Below, one piece after another: positions 32,384-43,655 of a stretch of DNA of 64,000 nucleotides. The DNA is from Haliotis asinina (taxonomy: Eukaryota > Mollusca > Gastropoda > Lepetellida > Haliotidae). The stretch spans positions 38,091,001 to 38,155,000 of the forward strand of contig NC_090291.1 of the NCBI RefSeq assembly GCF_037392515.1, written 5' to 3'. The notes below the pieces were generated by a model that saw nothing but the letters and a program-made list of their open reading frames with translations, was not told the DNA's origin and ran no database searches. Each line of letters begins with the position of its first letter. Positions within the stretch are counted from its first letter, which is position 1. Both the position numbers and the translations under genes were made by a program.

Positions 32384-35065
32384 CTATAGGCTATGGTTGT
32401 TGCATGCGTCGGACGGTGGCAGACGAGCCCCTCTTGACTCAAGAAGATCAAACACTTCATGGTGACCTCCAGATTGTGCCATCATTAATAGCGTCTGCTG
32501 CAACAGACTATCCATCCTGTGTACGTCAAATCGTTTCAAATGCAGGAGGTCTTTCACTATTGATGCGTTACCTCCCTTGCATGCCCACGTAAGACAGTCT
32601 TGGCCTTCATCATCTTTTAGAGACAGATCGGCTCCATTTTCCACCAGGAGATTGAAAACATCGTAGTGTCCACAGTACGCTGCATGCATGATCGGAGTTA
32701 ATGTCATGCGATATGTTTTATTGATGTCAAAACGTTCCATAGACAACATGTCATGTACAATTTTGACGTTCCCTCCGATACATGCCCAGACTAGACAGTC
32801 GGTATCGAACAGATCTGACGTGAAGAGGTCAGCTTCCTGTGCCACAAGAAGATTGTACACGTCAAAATGGCCACCTTTAGCTGCTAACATAACTGCAGTT
32901 TGATCGTCCCACTTTCTTTTCCTGTTAATATCAAACGTGTGCATTGATAGCAGATTTTCAACTATAGATTTGTTTCCCCCTTCGCTAGCCAACATCAAGC
33001 AGTCGTTGTTGTTTGTGTCGCAAAGTGACAGATCAGCGTCTTGGCACACAAGGCTACGATACACCTCGTAATGACCATTCAGGACTGCCATCATGACAGG
33101 TGTTCGACTGAATTTCCCTCCAAGGCAGTTTATGTTGAGACACTCCAGCCCAAGTAGATATGTGACTGTGGAGAGACGACCCGCACAGCTTGCAACATGC
33201 AGACAGTTACGATTTTGGTTGTCACACAGAGTGACATCTGCTCCCTTGGATTTAAGAAGCTGCAGGATTTTGTCATGACCCATTTCAGAGGCAATCAACG
33301 CAGATGTCACTCCATGATTGTCTCTGACATTGATGATATGGGGAGTTTTTTCACACAAAATCTCTACTATGTCTTTGCTCCCGCTCTTACACGCGTAATG
33401 AAAACTGGTAAGTCCATCTGGATCTGTCCATGTTAAATCAGCGTCTTCATTCATTATGAATTTGAACTCGTCCACAGCACCTACCTCTGCAGCAACCAGA
33501 AACAAGGTTTTGCCATTGTTTAATTTGTAGTCTGCGTTAAAGCTGTCCTGTAGTTTCAGTTGGGTTACAATATCGACAACATGTTTAAACTTGTGATTCT
33601 CCACACATAGCGCTGCACTTTCATAAATGTCAGATTCGGTTTCCTTAATGCGTTTTTCATCAAGAGTGCTTAGTGCACCTTCAAAAAGCGCATAACATTT
33701 TGACAGTGACGCCCAATTCAGAAAACATTTCCCAAAGGTTTTGTCTGTCTGTTGCGCTATTCTTGTCAAGTCACCACCTAACTGAGCCACAAGGGAGGAG
33801 GCAATGGTGTCGTTACTGAGTGCAGGATGTGTTACTGTCCATTTGAAACATCTCTGTCGGATACCTTCAGCAAGTCTATCCACGACACTTTTATATAGAG
33901 CAGGGCTGATGTAAATCATGTTTGTCACATCATCTGTAGTTGATGTCTGAAGCGTCTTCTTCAGTCTCACCCGCTCATTCAGGAACTTCAGAGAGCAGTA
34001 CTGCAGCAACAGCACCAGATTCAGGTGACTTAGAGCACATGCTGCGGCATCATACACCGATGGGTGAGAGATGTAAGCGATGTCGTCCTCGATTATACAG
34101 AAAGTGCCATTGAAATTCCTGATCTCGTCACCAATGCCAGTCCGAGTACAGCATTCTACAACACCTTTGACAACTCTAAAGAGTTTCTCAAAGTCAGCTC
34201 CCGACAGAAATGTGACAAGGTTTAAATTCCCTCCACGCAGAATGAGGAGAATGATGGCTGCTGATCTGTTGCTATCTTCCCGGATGATAGGGTCAAGGTC
34301 ACATCTCAGGAAGGTCACAGGATTCTGGAAGAAGTCGACAGGGTGCATCTGAAACTCAGGGTTGGGGAAGACCAGGCTACAAGCAAGAGGAAACCCAAAT
34401 CCGATATTTTTGGAATGGGCAATATTTTGTATATCGTTGTCACATAGTTCAAAGTTAGGATATTTTGCCACCCACAAACGCAAAAGACGTTTCTTTTCTT
34501 CGGCTGTCCAGTATTCTTTGGTCATATCCACGATTGTTTCAGGCCTGAACAAACTGAATTTGTACCTATGGAATATGGAGCATCCTCTGTTCCAGTTGTA
34601 TTTTCGAGATGTAAAAATAAACCAAAGTTTGAAGGGTGACCTGGGATTCTCCCTTTTTGAGGTGCTTTTTCGTTTTGAATCTTTTGGGGTCTTTTTTGGA
34701 TCGTCGTGAATCAGACTGTCAGCCAACACTTTGAATATTTCCTCAAGTTTTGATGAGAAACGAAGACCGTTAAATATGTCATCAAATATAACCAGCATGT
34801 GACAACGTCTGTTGGTGATTATTTTCACATCAAAATCTTCGATGTGTTGAACAAACAGTGGCTCATACTTGGAGTTTTGGTCACAAATCGTTGTAGCAAT
34901 GCTGGTTTTGCCATCTCCAGCCACGCCAGTGATGGCAACATGGTTGTGTCTCTCCAAAATATCCACTGCTCTTTTCAGAACTTTGATATTGGCAGAACAT
35001 AGCTTCACTTGATTTGTGTTGATGCGTTCTGAAACGAAATGAAAGTTGGTTGCAGTTATATACAT
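32384..35065 (-). CDS. nSTAND-type NTPase with C-terminal ankyrin repeats (terminal exon)
   Basis: One long exon ends in a stop at 32384. A strong acceptor (CATTTCGTTTCAG) places the exon start at 35028. The ATG at 35065 is open but preceded directly by TAG TAA, so either it is the true start or, more likely, an upstream exon joins at 35028 and the N-terminus is missing. Numbering from that ATG (893 residues): a P-loop GVAGDGKTS at 47-55, Walker B LVIFDDIF at 91-98 and a FIFTSR sensor at 148-153 define a novel-STAND ATPase. A helical region follows to about 490. About eleven ankyrin repeats then fill 495-885, the later ones alternating two types (DCLxWACxGGN..IV and TPxMxAAxxGHxDVxNLLV). Such genes are large families in molluscs, thought to be intracellular pattern or danger receptors; the ligand is unknown. 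No symbol is assigned. Confidence 0.9.
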   Translation of the reverse strand: MYITATNFHFVSERINTNQVKLCSANIKVLKRAVDILERHNHVAITGVAGDGKTSIATTICDQNSKYEPLFVQHIEDFDVKIITNRRCHMLVIFDDIFNGLRFSSKLEEIFKVLADSLIHDDPKKTPKDSKRKSTSKRENPRSPFKLWFIFTSRKYNWNRGCSIFHRYKFSLFRPETIVDMTKEYWTAEEKKRLLRLWVAKYPNFELCDNDIQNIAHSKNIGFGFPLACSLVFPNPEFQMHPVDFFQNPVTFLRCDLDPIIREDSNRSAAIILLILRGGNLNLVTFLSGADFEKLFRVVKGVVECCTRTGIGDEIRNFNGTFCIIEDDIAYISHPSVYDAAACALSHLNLVLLLQYCSLKFLNERVRLKKTLQTSTTDDVTNMIYISPALYKSVVDRLAEGIRQRCFKWTVTHPALSNDTIASSLVAQLGGDLTRIAQQTDKTFGKCFLNWASLSKCYALFEGALSTLDEKRIKETESDIYESAALCVENHKFKHVVDIVTQLKLQDSFNADYKLNNGKTLFLVAAEVGAVDEFKFIMNEDADLTWTDPDGLTSFHYACKSGSKDIVEILCEKTPHIINVRDNHGVTSALIASEMGHDKILQLLKSKGADVTLCDNQNRNCLHVASCAGRLSTVTYLLGLECLNINCLGGKFSRTPVMMAVLNGHYEVYRSLVCQDADLSLCDTNNNDCLMLASEGGNKSIVENLLSMHTFDINRKRKWDDQTAVMLAAKGGHFDVYNLLVAQEADLFTSDLFDTDCLVWACIGGNVKIVHDMLSMERFDINKTYRMTLTPIMHAAYCGHYDVFNLLVENGADLSLKDDEGQDCLTWACKGGNASIVKDLLHLKRFDVHRMDSLLQQTLLMMAQSGGHHEVFDLLESRGARLPPSDACNNHSL

Positions 35066-35159
35066 TTACTATCAAGTATCATATCCTAACTGGCTTTTCA
35101 TTTATGTATTGTACTATACACATGGAAATGATCATGTGCAGTTGTATCAATCTAGCTTC

Positions 35160-35310
35160 CTTGCCTTTCGAGTCATAGCTCGTGTTTTTTCGTCACACCG
35201 GGACCCTGGACCCGGGACCCGTTTCCCCATATGGACGCGATGTGTGGTGTCCATTTGAGGTGTCCCCCGTGACGATATTACTGCAATATTTCTGAAACCT
35301 CGACCATTGT
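35160..35310 (+). repeat. tRNA-derived SINE, family A, diverged
   Basis: TTCGTCACACCGGGACCC, GTGTCCCCCGTGACGATATT and CTGCAATATTTCTGAAAC keep the order; the head is replaced. Confidence 0.6.
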
Positions 35311-36094
35311 TATCCAGTTGTAAGTGAGTATGGTATCTTCTATTCTTCTAGTAGCACCAGTAGTAGAATTCTAGTTGTAGATATTTTTTCTTAGTGTTTC
35401 TATTTAGACTGGCAGAGAACTGCCCTAAACCACGATCTTGTGCCAGTACATTGGGTCCTCTTACCGGGTTGTCTCCCTTGTTTCTTTGGGCTCGGGTCAG
35501 TCTCGAATGGCCTTCCATTCGTTGAAAGGCAGTTCCCCATTTTCTCCAAATTCTACAAAAACAAATAACTCAAAATTCATTTTACGAAAGAATTGGCCCC
35601 ATTGCGGTCACTTTCATCTATAAAAGTAATAACAATTAAGGCATCATTTACTCAACGATAAATCAACCAATGTACCAATTATTACTACCCTTTGGACAAC
35701 CCTGAAACAAATAGCACACACACTAGTAACCTTATCGTTACAGTCTTACTTTACCTTTGGTAAGCAATGGAAGGAATGGGGTGTCATTCGACCAGTGGGT
35801 TTCTTTCAAACCTGTTTTTTTACCGTACAAAAGAGCGTCGTAAAAATGGGACGATACGCACAGATAGGTACATGTTATTTTACAGTGTTGGGTAGGTGCG
35901 CGCGCTCGCACGCACACACAGACAGACAGACACAGACAGACAGATACACACACACACACACGCGCGCGCGCATCTTTCGAGGAAGAAGTGAAGGGTCTTG
36001 TGTGAGTATTTCTTGGTATGTCATACTAAATCTTGTAAATCTTTACTTCTGTTTCGTACATAAATCATTATGTAAGTAACTAGATTATTGGTTT
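35311..36094. other. Non-coding stretch, likely intron or 5' region of the nSTAND gene
   Basis: No exon for the missing nSTAND N-terminus could be recognised. It contains a CA/GACA microsatellite at 35908-35970. Confidence 0.4.
35908..35970. repeat. CACA/GACA microsatellite
   Basis: Runs of CACACA, (GACA)n, then CACACACACA and CGCGCGCG. Confidence 0.9.
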
Positions 36095-36260
36095 CTAAGT
36101 GCTAAACTAATCGTGCACTGATTACACGTTCGATGGTTTTGCAAACGCGGCTAGATAATGAAATCAGTCTGTAATTAGAGGGATCGGTATGATCACGTCT
36201 AGGTTTACGAATTGGAACAATTATGACATCACGCCATGAAGAAGAAAATCTCCTCCATCT
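36095..36260 (-). mobile_element. LINE reverse-transcriptase fragment
   Basis: The minus strand reads SWRDVIIVPIRKPRRDHTDP, then SNYRLISLSSRVCKTIERVI. These are the first reverse-transcriptase blocks of a Jockey- or CR1-like LINE. Only these blocks survive. Confidence 0.85.
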
Positions 36261-36774
36261 AAGTCAAATAAATTACCTAAATTATGTTCATTGATATGCT
36301 TATTGTTCCATTTTTGGGACGGTATTTTGGCGGAAAGCTGACTGTGGAAAAATATCTTACCTAACACCAAATGTGCAGGGGACACGGTTTGGCACTGCAG
36401 GCAGCCATGCATAAAGAACTGAAAGTCTACAAGTAACGTGAATGGTTCAACCACTGAACACTTTACTCAGCTTCATTCACGTCTATGCTTTAATTTCTAT
36501 CTTCAACAATAAGAGATAAATACCCGTCCCCGAAAAGGGATATGAATAAATGTATCATTACCAAATGATCTATTATACTCCTCACCGAAAAATAAGCAGC
36601 ATGTATTTTCAGAATAATATTTTTATCGATCTCGATAGCGAAAATTTGCCGTCATGATACTGAAAGGTAAATATTCAAAGAATACACAACCTGTAGTGAC
36701 TTTCATATTGATTTATCTGATACCATGATAACATCGCCCGAACACAAGGACCTTCAGAAACAAACGCAAAATGT

Positions 36775-37352
36775 GTGACATGAATGGTCCACATTTCACA
36801 CAGGCAGTCTGATCGTTTAAACCTGCCTGTAATCATTCCTCTGGTACAACAAGCGGGCCGTGACTTTATGTTTATAGATGATAATGCCCGGATGATCACA
36901 CATGTGGACTGACCTGCAAGGTCACCCGATCCTAATCCCACTAAACATGATTGGGACATTATTGTTCACTGGATGAACTTGAGCAGCGTAAGAGAAAGAA
37001 TGACAGAACATTACACAGCAACATCTTTAAAGACCCATTTGGTCAATGCAAAGGCGTGTAGAAGCTTGCATTTGTGCTCATGATGGTAATGCGTGTTACT
37101 GAACACTGCTTCACTGTCTTGAACTTTAATGTTAACATTTTGCTTCATCAATGCCACACATTTTGCATGACTATTTCACGGGCACATGCCTTTAATGATT
37201 TGCAGGTCTATTATTTCTCAATACCATTTCATATCATTTTGTTAATCATGTGTACATATGTTTAACCTTTCCAATGCACCTTTGCAGTTTCAATAAATGA
37301 AAATGTAACGAGACTAAAAATTTGTGCTGTTTAACTTTTTTTGAGCAGTATA
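36775..37352 (+). mobile_element. Tc1/mariner transposon remnant (3' part)
   Basis: The plus strand reads VIIPLVQQAGRDFMFIDDNAR, PARSPDPNPTKHDWDI and then MQRRVEACICAHDGNACY with a stop near 37100. These correspond to the DDE block DNARPH, the WPARSPDLNPIEHxWD block and the C-terminus of a Tc1 transposase. A stop interrupts the frame just before PARSPD, and the segment around DNAR is shortened. TTAACTTTTTTTGAGCAGTAT near 37330 resembles a Tc1 terminal repeat. The left half is missing. Confidence 0.85.
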
Positions 37353-38154
37353 AATAATCTATTCACATTACATCGTGAAACATTTTGATATTTTCTAACT
37401 ACGGCGAAAGACTCCGCCCAGGAACTTATTACAGTATGCTGATATATACCCGATGGTGGATGCTGTATAATCCGACATCTGAATTATCCGATAATCTGTG
37501 AATTCCGACATATACCGAACAGCCAACAAAAACGCAATTTCTGAAAGAATGAAATCTCATAAAAGAAAGCTTTCAAGTTTATGTCTTCAACTTAAAAACT
37601 TGACAAAATACAGAGTTGCATTTCTTTTAATGTTGGGTATATTTTGGGGGGTCCCGGCAGCGTTCTTCTATATTATCAGCATTTAAACATTCAGTTATCC
37701 GACATCTGTACATTCCGAATCCAGACACCATTTTCTGGTCCCATTAACACTATCAATCTGTATAATCCGAAATCTCCCAATATTCGACTAAAACAGCAGG
37801 ACAACCCGCCAATGGCCATTTGACAAATAACATCCTGTTGCCGGTAACCTATTTGGGCCTAGCACTTGATAACTGGGAGTCAGTTAGCAGTGTGAGAACG
37901 CTTCTACCTTTGTTTTCACAAGCTGAATGCCCTGTGTGAGGATCTAGGTGTGCTTAACATCTTGCTACTACACGGTCCGATTAAGTCCTTTAAATATACA
38001 CAGGGGGCACCGTTTTGCCAAGCATAGAATGAATGGGTTGGCAAAAGGAATCAATTAATTTGGTTAGGTCAAGTACCAAAAATGAAGAAATGCCTGTCTG
38101 CAATGGAGGACTTTTTGATGAAAGTGTGATTATGATTGTGATAGTAGTACCTGT
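37353..38154. other. Non-coding stretch with repeated TATAATCCGACAT motifs
   Basis: TATAATCCGACATCTG, TTATCCGACATCTGTA and TATAATCCGAAATCTC recur at 37465-37780, and TATAATCTGACATG occurs near 38532. They suggest the ends of an unidentified DNA transposon. No transposase frame seen. Confidence 0.4.
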
Positions 38155-38335
38155 ATGAGTGAGTAAGTTGACTTTTTCACACACAATATTCCAACTATAC
38201 GGCGACGGCCTGTAAATAATCGAGTCTGGACCAGACAATCCATTGATCATCAGCATGAGCACCTGACCACCCGATCCTTCTAGGGCAAGCACGGGTTGCT
38301 GCATGCCTATTGTACCCCGGACTTCACGGGTCTAG
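38155..38335 (-). repeat. Repeat family B, deleted
   Basis: Reverse copy: GTAAATAATCGAGTCTGGACC, GACAATCCATTGATCATCAG, GACCACCCGATCC. The middle is shortened. Confidence 0.75.
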
Positions 38336-38603
38336 TACATGTGTGTATATCGTACTGAAGATAAAGAAATCCAATAATATACACGTACATGTTCATGCAG
38401 ATTTGTTTGTTTTATCTTTATTTACCAATAAAATAGCTATTACGCGTTAATTTCAAATATGTCAGTTACAGTATATGGAACTGTTTGAAAAAGGTATTCA
38501 AGCAAGGAGACATTGAACTGCCCGACATTCTGTATAATCTGACATGTTTTCACGGTCCCAGTGGTCAGTTTGTATATTTATATCATTGTGAAATGTGATA
38601 ATG

Positions 38604-38604
<1 letters not shown>

Positions 38605-38685
<81 letters not shown>
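38605..38685. repeat. (CT)n microsatellite
   Basis: About 80 bases of nearly pure CT, broken once by TTT. The next family A copy starts directly after it and lacks its head. Confidence 0.95.
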
Positions 38686-38688
<3 letters not shown>

Positions 38689-38782
38689 CGCTCGTCACGT
38701 CCAAGACCTGGGTTCGATTGCCCGCATGGATACAGTTTCGGGGGCGCTCCCCACCGTGATATTGCTGGAATATTGCTCAAGT
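38686..38782 (+). repeat. tRNA-derived SINE, family A, head missing
   Basis: CCGCTCGTCACGTCCAAGACC, GGGTTCGATTGCCCGC and GTGATATTGCTGGAATATTG. Confidence 0.75.
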
Positions 38783-39536
38783 TGTATTGCTCAAGTTGTA
38801 TTTATTGACGTTCATTGTCCGATGGACGCAGCATGAAAGCAAACTTTCACGAAATGCCCTTTTTGTCAAATCGATCGTAGCGCTTCGACAGTCGTGAGAC
38901 AATTTTGACGTAGGACGTATGATCGCCTCGGCGCTTAAATAACATTGAGAAACGGAACCCTTAGTGCAAGCATATGTCAGTAAGTGAGTCAGTGAGTGAG
39001 AGAGCCACCAATATTTCATTTGTGGGAGTTCATCATGGCGAAGGTCAAGATCGTGGCAACGTGCACAAAGACCTAAATACATAATCGAAGCGAAGTTGGA
39101 TTAACCGTTATAGGCCCCATGCGTACCCAAGGGACGCAACCGTGAACAGCAAAATGAACCTTGTAATAATACAACTTGGTCGATGAACGAAGCTTGCAGA
39201 ATAATCTGTAACTTAATTTCCATCCGAATCAGCTACTACAATCAACACAGTGTTCAAGGAAGATTCTGTTCATTTCTTCCAGTAGTTATAGTCAGAGATC
39301 TTACATCCAAATATAATGGCTTCTGTAACACTTTTCTCACAGAGAAATGCCTTCAGATGAACACAAGGTTTTCAATTACAGACGTATAAGTCTTGCAAGG
39401 AATGCAGTTTGCTTATCATTTCCGCCTATGAATTTGCGCATAATGTTTGTGAAATGCATAACCCGATCTGTGATGACAAGTAGGATGAGCACGAGGATGA
39501 GGAGAAACCTACATGACGACCCTGCTGACGATCAGG

Positions 39537-39634
39537 TCACCAAGGTCTCGTTTCACAAAGCTCTCGTAAGCTACATGGAAACATATGAGAGCTTAAGCTT
39601 ACGAGAGCTTTGTGAAAATGGCCCCAGAACCGCC
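39537..39634. mobile_element. Hairpin (MITE-like) element with near-perfect arms
   Basis: TTTCACAAAGCTCTCGTAAG on the left is exactly inverted as CTTACGAGAGCTTTGTGAAA on the right, with a loop of about 30 bases. Confidence 0.8.
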
Positions 39635-39827
39635 AAGATGTCAAGCAGTCCCTTGCCGCAAGCATGGCATAGTTTTATCTGAGAAAGAACCTTGCAAATG
39701 TATACCAGCAGAATTGTACTATTAAAATAATGTGAAGAGACGGTTGGTCATAAACATAACGATTGTACGGAAAGTCTGTTGTTGGTTGATTTTCACTTTT
39801 GTTTGTCAGAAACAGCTACCGCCTACC

Positions 39828-40015
39828 TAAGAGTGAGTCAGTTTAGTTTTTGACTGCCAGCTATACGACGGTGGTCTGTACACAATAGTGTCTGGACCAG
39901 ACAATCCAGGGACATCAATCTATACGCAACTGTGAACCGAAGTCAGCGAGCCTGACCACCCGATCCCGTTAATCGCATCTTATGACAAGCATGGATTACT
40001 GAAGATCAATTCTAA
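39828..40015 (-). repeat. Repeat family B
   Basis: Reverse copy: GGTCTGTACACAATAGTGTC, GGACCAGACAATCCAGGGA, GACCACCCGATCCCGTTAA, GACAAGCATGG. Confidence 0.75.
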
Positions 40016-41170
40016 TCACGATGTGGCCGCCATATCTTTTGACGGAACGCAATGGAGGGTGTGTCCAAAGTAAGAAATGCTGTAGCACTCTTTGTACGTC
40101 TTGCGTGTGTATATTTATAGCGATATAGTTCGTCATTCGCAGCATTACATTGAATGCCCTTGCTTTTGTTAGCCTTTCCAAGCATCGATTAGACATTATA
40201 CTATATGTTAACGCACTTAACAGTTCTTACAGAATCGCGAAAAAAAGACCAAATGGGTATTTGTTCATGGTCGGCTGGCAATAGGCAGCCGCTTTGATTA
40301 CGCACGCTGAAAAGGTAGCATAACAAGTTTTAAAATGAAATAAGTAACAAATGCTATAAACATCATGTTATTCCATATGACCAAGACTGATATGTATATG
40401 TCAATATATGTTAGTGCCAGACATTAATGTTGAATAGATACATATTGCATTTGCAAGCTTGGAAAGGTAAATATTCTACACAAATGAATGTTGTTGTTTG
40501 ATATCCTAACGTTACAATTGCATTGGAAGCAATGAAAAAGTAACACAAACAGATGCTCGTTAACCTCCCGTTGGTGTTCCGCGCAGTTCCCCTTAACAGT
40601 CTGGTACCCACAACAACTTGCATGGCTTGTGACGGCGAGAGGTTTCTTGGAAATCTATCTCACCTGATTTCCTTGAACTGTAACCGTTCGAAAATAGCAT
40701 TCATGTTTCAACGAGATGTGACTGTTTGTTGATCTATTGTTTGAGATGGTAGACTCTGGCCTTCCCTTTTCAGACTTCGATTACATAATCTGTACACATG
40801 ATATCACATACTGGTTGTTCTGTGACAAGTGCATTGGCGATTGATTGATCTCTATGATTAGGAATTCGCGGTAAACAACAAAACAAACTCACATGGAATC
40901 AACATAAGAAGTATCAATCTTAATACTCATTATTAGTGAGGTCCTACCTTAAATGTCTGTGGTTTTGCGGTAAATTTCCTTTCCCAAATAGACACATCCA
41001 AGGAGATGTTTTGATACTTCATGTATCCTACTTTCTGTTTCCAACTTCCTGCAGGGCTCAATGAATTTACAACAATCAATTAGAAGGTCACGCTGACACA
41101 ATGGCATACATTTCTTTCTCTCTGATTGTAGAAAGCTAAAGCTGCTGCGTCTATTCTAATTTAGTAAATG
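40016..41170. other. Non-coding stretch, nothing recognised
   Basis: AT-rich sequence without family resemblance. It may be intronic to the nSTAND gene if that has distant 5' exons. Confidence 0.4.
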
Positions 41171-41174
41171 TACA

Positions 41175-42290
41175 ACCTTAGCGCTAAGACCGTGAAGAAA
41201 TTCTATGCTAAGATATGGGAGTTACGGTCACCTTAGCGCTAAGACTGAAGAAAGTCAATGCTGAGGTATGGGATATACGGTCACCTTAGCGTTATGACTG
41301 AGTAAAGTCTATGATAAGGTATAGGAGTTACTGTCACCTTGCCGTTAAGACTGAGGAAAGTCTGTGCTAAGGTATGTGAGTTACAGTCACCTTGTCGCTA
41401 AGACTGAGGAAAGTCTATGATAAGGTATAGGAGTTACTGTCACCTTGTCGCTAAGACTGAGGAAAGTCTGTGCTAAGGTATGTGAGTTACAGTCACCTTG
41501 TCGCTAAGACTGAGGAAAGTCTGTGCTAAGGTATGTGAGTTACAGTCACCTTGTCGCTAAGACTGAGGAAAGTCTGTGCTAAGGTATGTGAGTTACAGTC
41601 ACCTTGTCGCTAAGACTGAGGAAAGTCTATGATAAGGTATAGGAGTTACAGTCACCTTGTCGCTAAGACTGAGGAAAGTCTGTGCTAAGGTATGTGAGTT
41701 ACAGTCACCTTGTCGCTAAGACTGAGGAAAGTCTGTGCTAAGGTATGTGAGTTACAGTCACCTTGTCGCTAAGACTGAGGAAAGTCTATGATAAGGTATA
41801 GGAGTTACAGTCACCTTTTCGCTAAGACTGAGGAAAGTCTGTGCTAAGGTATGTGAGTTACAGTCACCTTGTCGCTAAGACTGAGGAAAGTCTATGATAA
41901 GGTATAGGAGTTACTGTCACCTTGTCGCTAAGACTGAGGAAAGTCTGTGCTAAGGTATGTGAGTTACAGTCACCTTGTCGCTAAGACTGAGGAAAGTCTA
42001 TGATAAGGTATAGGAGTTACAGTCACCTTGTCGCTAAGACTGAGGAAAGTCTGTGCTAAGGTATGTGAGTTACAGTCACCTTGTCGCTAAGACTGAGGAA
42101 AGTCTGTGCTAAGGTATGTGAGTTACAGTCACCTTGTCGCTAAGACTGAGGAAAGTCTGTGCTAAGGTATGTGAGTTACAGTCACCTTGTCGCTAAGACT
42201 GAGGAAAGTCTGTGCTAAGGTATGTGAGTTACAGTCACCTTGTCGCTAAGACTGAGGAAAGTCTGTGCTAAGGTATGTGAGTCACCTTAT
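41175..42290 (+). repeat. 53-base satellite array, about 21 units
   Basis: The unit runs GTCACCTTGTCGCTAAGACT, GAGGAAAGTC, then a variable part and GAGTTACA. Two variants exist: A, TGTGCTAAGGTATGTG; and B, TATGATAAGGTATAGG. After two divergent units at the left edge the order is B A B A A A B A A B A B A B A A A A A. The left edge is diverged (TTAGCGCTAAGAC) and the right edge uniform, which suggests growth at the right. Confidence 0.95.
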
Positions 42291-42576
42291 CACAAATACT
42301 GAAGAACGTATGGGAATTACGGTCACCTGATAGCGCTTTGTACACGCATTACAGCCACACCCGGCATCTGTTAAATACTGTGTAACAAGACAATGCATTC
42401 ACATTGCCTTGTGTTTGTTTGTTCCCTGGTATCTTGTTTTACGCCGCATGAAGCTATATTCTACCTATGTGCCCCATTCTACCTATGAGCCAAACGTGTG
42501 GTCAATAGTATGATCAAAGTACGAGGTATCTCTATGGAACCTAAACTAACACACTTATGACTTAAGCTGTTTTGGG

Positions 42577-42735
42577 TCGGTGGGGTGGCCCAGTGGCTAA
42601 AGCGTTCGCTCGTCACGCCGAAGACCCGGGTCCGATTGCTGACATGGGTAAAATGTGTGATGCTCATTTCTGGGGTTTCCCGTTGTGATGTTGCTGGAAT
42701 ATTGCTAAATGCGGCATAAAATCATATTCACTCGC
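42577..42735 (+). repeat. tRNA-derived SINE, family A
   Basis: GGTGGGGTGGCCCAGTGGC, GCGTTCGCTCGTCACGCCG, GACCCGGGTCCGATTGC, TGTTGCTGGAATATTGC, ATTCACTCGCTC. Confidence 0.85.
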
Positions 42736-43011
42736 TCATGCTGTATTTGTTGACGTGCATCTGCTGTTGAAGACAGCGCAGCATACAAGCAAACTTTCTT
42801 GGAGCGCTTCACGTTTCGTTTGTTTTCCTTCATGTATGCATAATCTAAAATAAGGTTGTGTAATGATACCACCTCCGGTTTTTTTTATTCCCCAAATGCA
42901 GTTCTGTAGCTCATATTCAGTACACTGAAGTTCGTCTGGAAATAAAGACAGCTGGGTAGGTTCACCTAGGCGAGGTCACCAGCTTCTGTTAGTATTGGAC
43001 ATGACCAGTGA

Positions 43012-43168
43012 AGATCGGGTTAGAATTGGTGCTTGCCGCAAAAGGCTCGCTGGCTTGGTTCACACATGTCATCGTATCAAACATGCGTAGTCTGAGGCTC
43101 AGTGATCAGTGGATTGTCTGATTATTTACAGACCATCGCGATATAGCGAACAACGAAAAACAAACAAT
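43012..43168 (+). repeat. Repeat family B, diverged
   Basis: GTGAAGATCGGGTTAGAAT, GTGGATTGTCTG, GATTATTTACAGACCATCG, followed by AACAACGAAAAACAAAC. Confidence 0.6.
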
Positions 43169-43554
43169 ATTAGACAGTAGCGGCTGCTTCACGACACGTT
43201 GACGTGTTTTGAGCATCTCCAACATCCCCTTGGTAACAACCGTTTGCCTAACCGTAGGGAATGACAACAAGTAAACTGCTGACAAACAATTTGTAAATAA
43301 TTATCTAAAATATTTTTTTCAAAATAATAAAATAAATTATTTTTATGCTATAAATTTGTTTTAATTATGGTCGAGTTGGTATATAATGTTACAGACACAT
43401 AGGTACTCAACTTACGTATCCCAAATAAAAGCAACGTTGAAAAATATTTCACTTGTGGGAGACAGGAAAGTCCATCACAATATATTACAGAACATATATA
43501 GAAACAAACCCATATACATTGAAGCCTTTAGGTTGACCAGAGATTCAGAACTGA

Positions 43555-43655
43555 ACCTGAGAAAATCTACACTTGGTTCATTTAAGGCTTTAAAATAGAA
43601 TTGCTAGAGGACTGAAATAATGTGGTTCAGGGACTGTGAGACAGACAGTCCATGC
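43555..43655. repeat. Dispersed repeat, related to 4340-4460
   Basis: Second copy of that segment; both contain the open piece VCLTVPEP or VCLTVHEP on the minus strand, which I do not recognise. Confidence 0.5.

Noticed and set aside
32245-34709. Plus-strand open frames opposite the nSTAND exon
   Set aside because: Shadows of the long minus-strand coding exon.
35029-35065. ATG at 35065 as the certain start of the nSTAND gene
   Set aside because: A strong acceptor at 35029-35030 and stops directly before the ATG make an upstream exon more likely; kept only as the outer limit.
41175-42290. CRISPR-like array
   Set aside because: The 53-base units are head-to-tail without unique spacers; a satellite in a eukaryotic genome.
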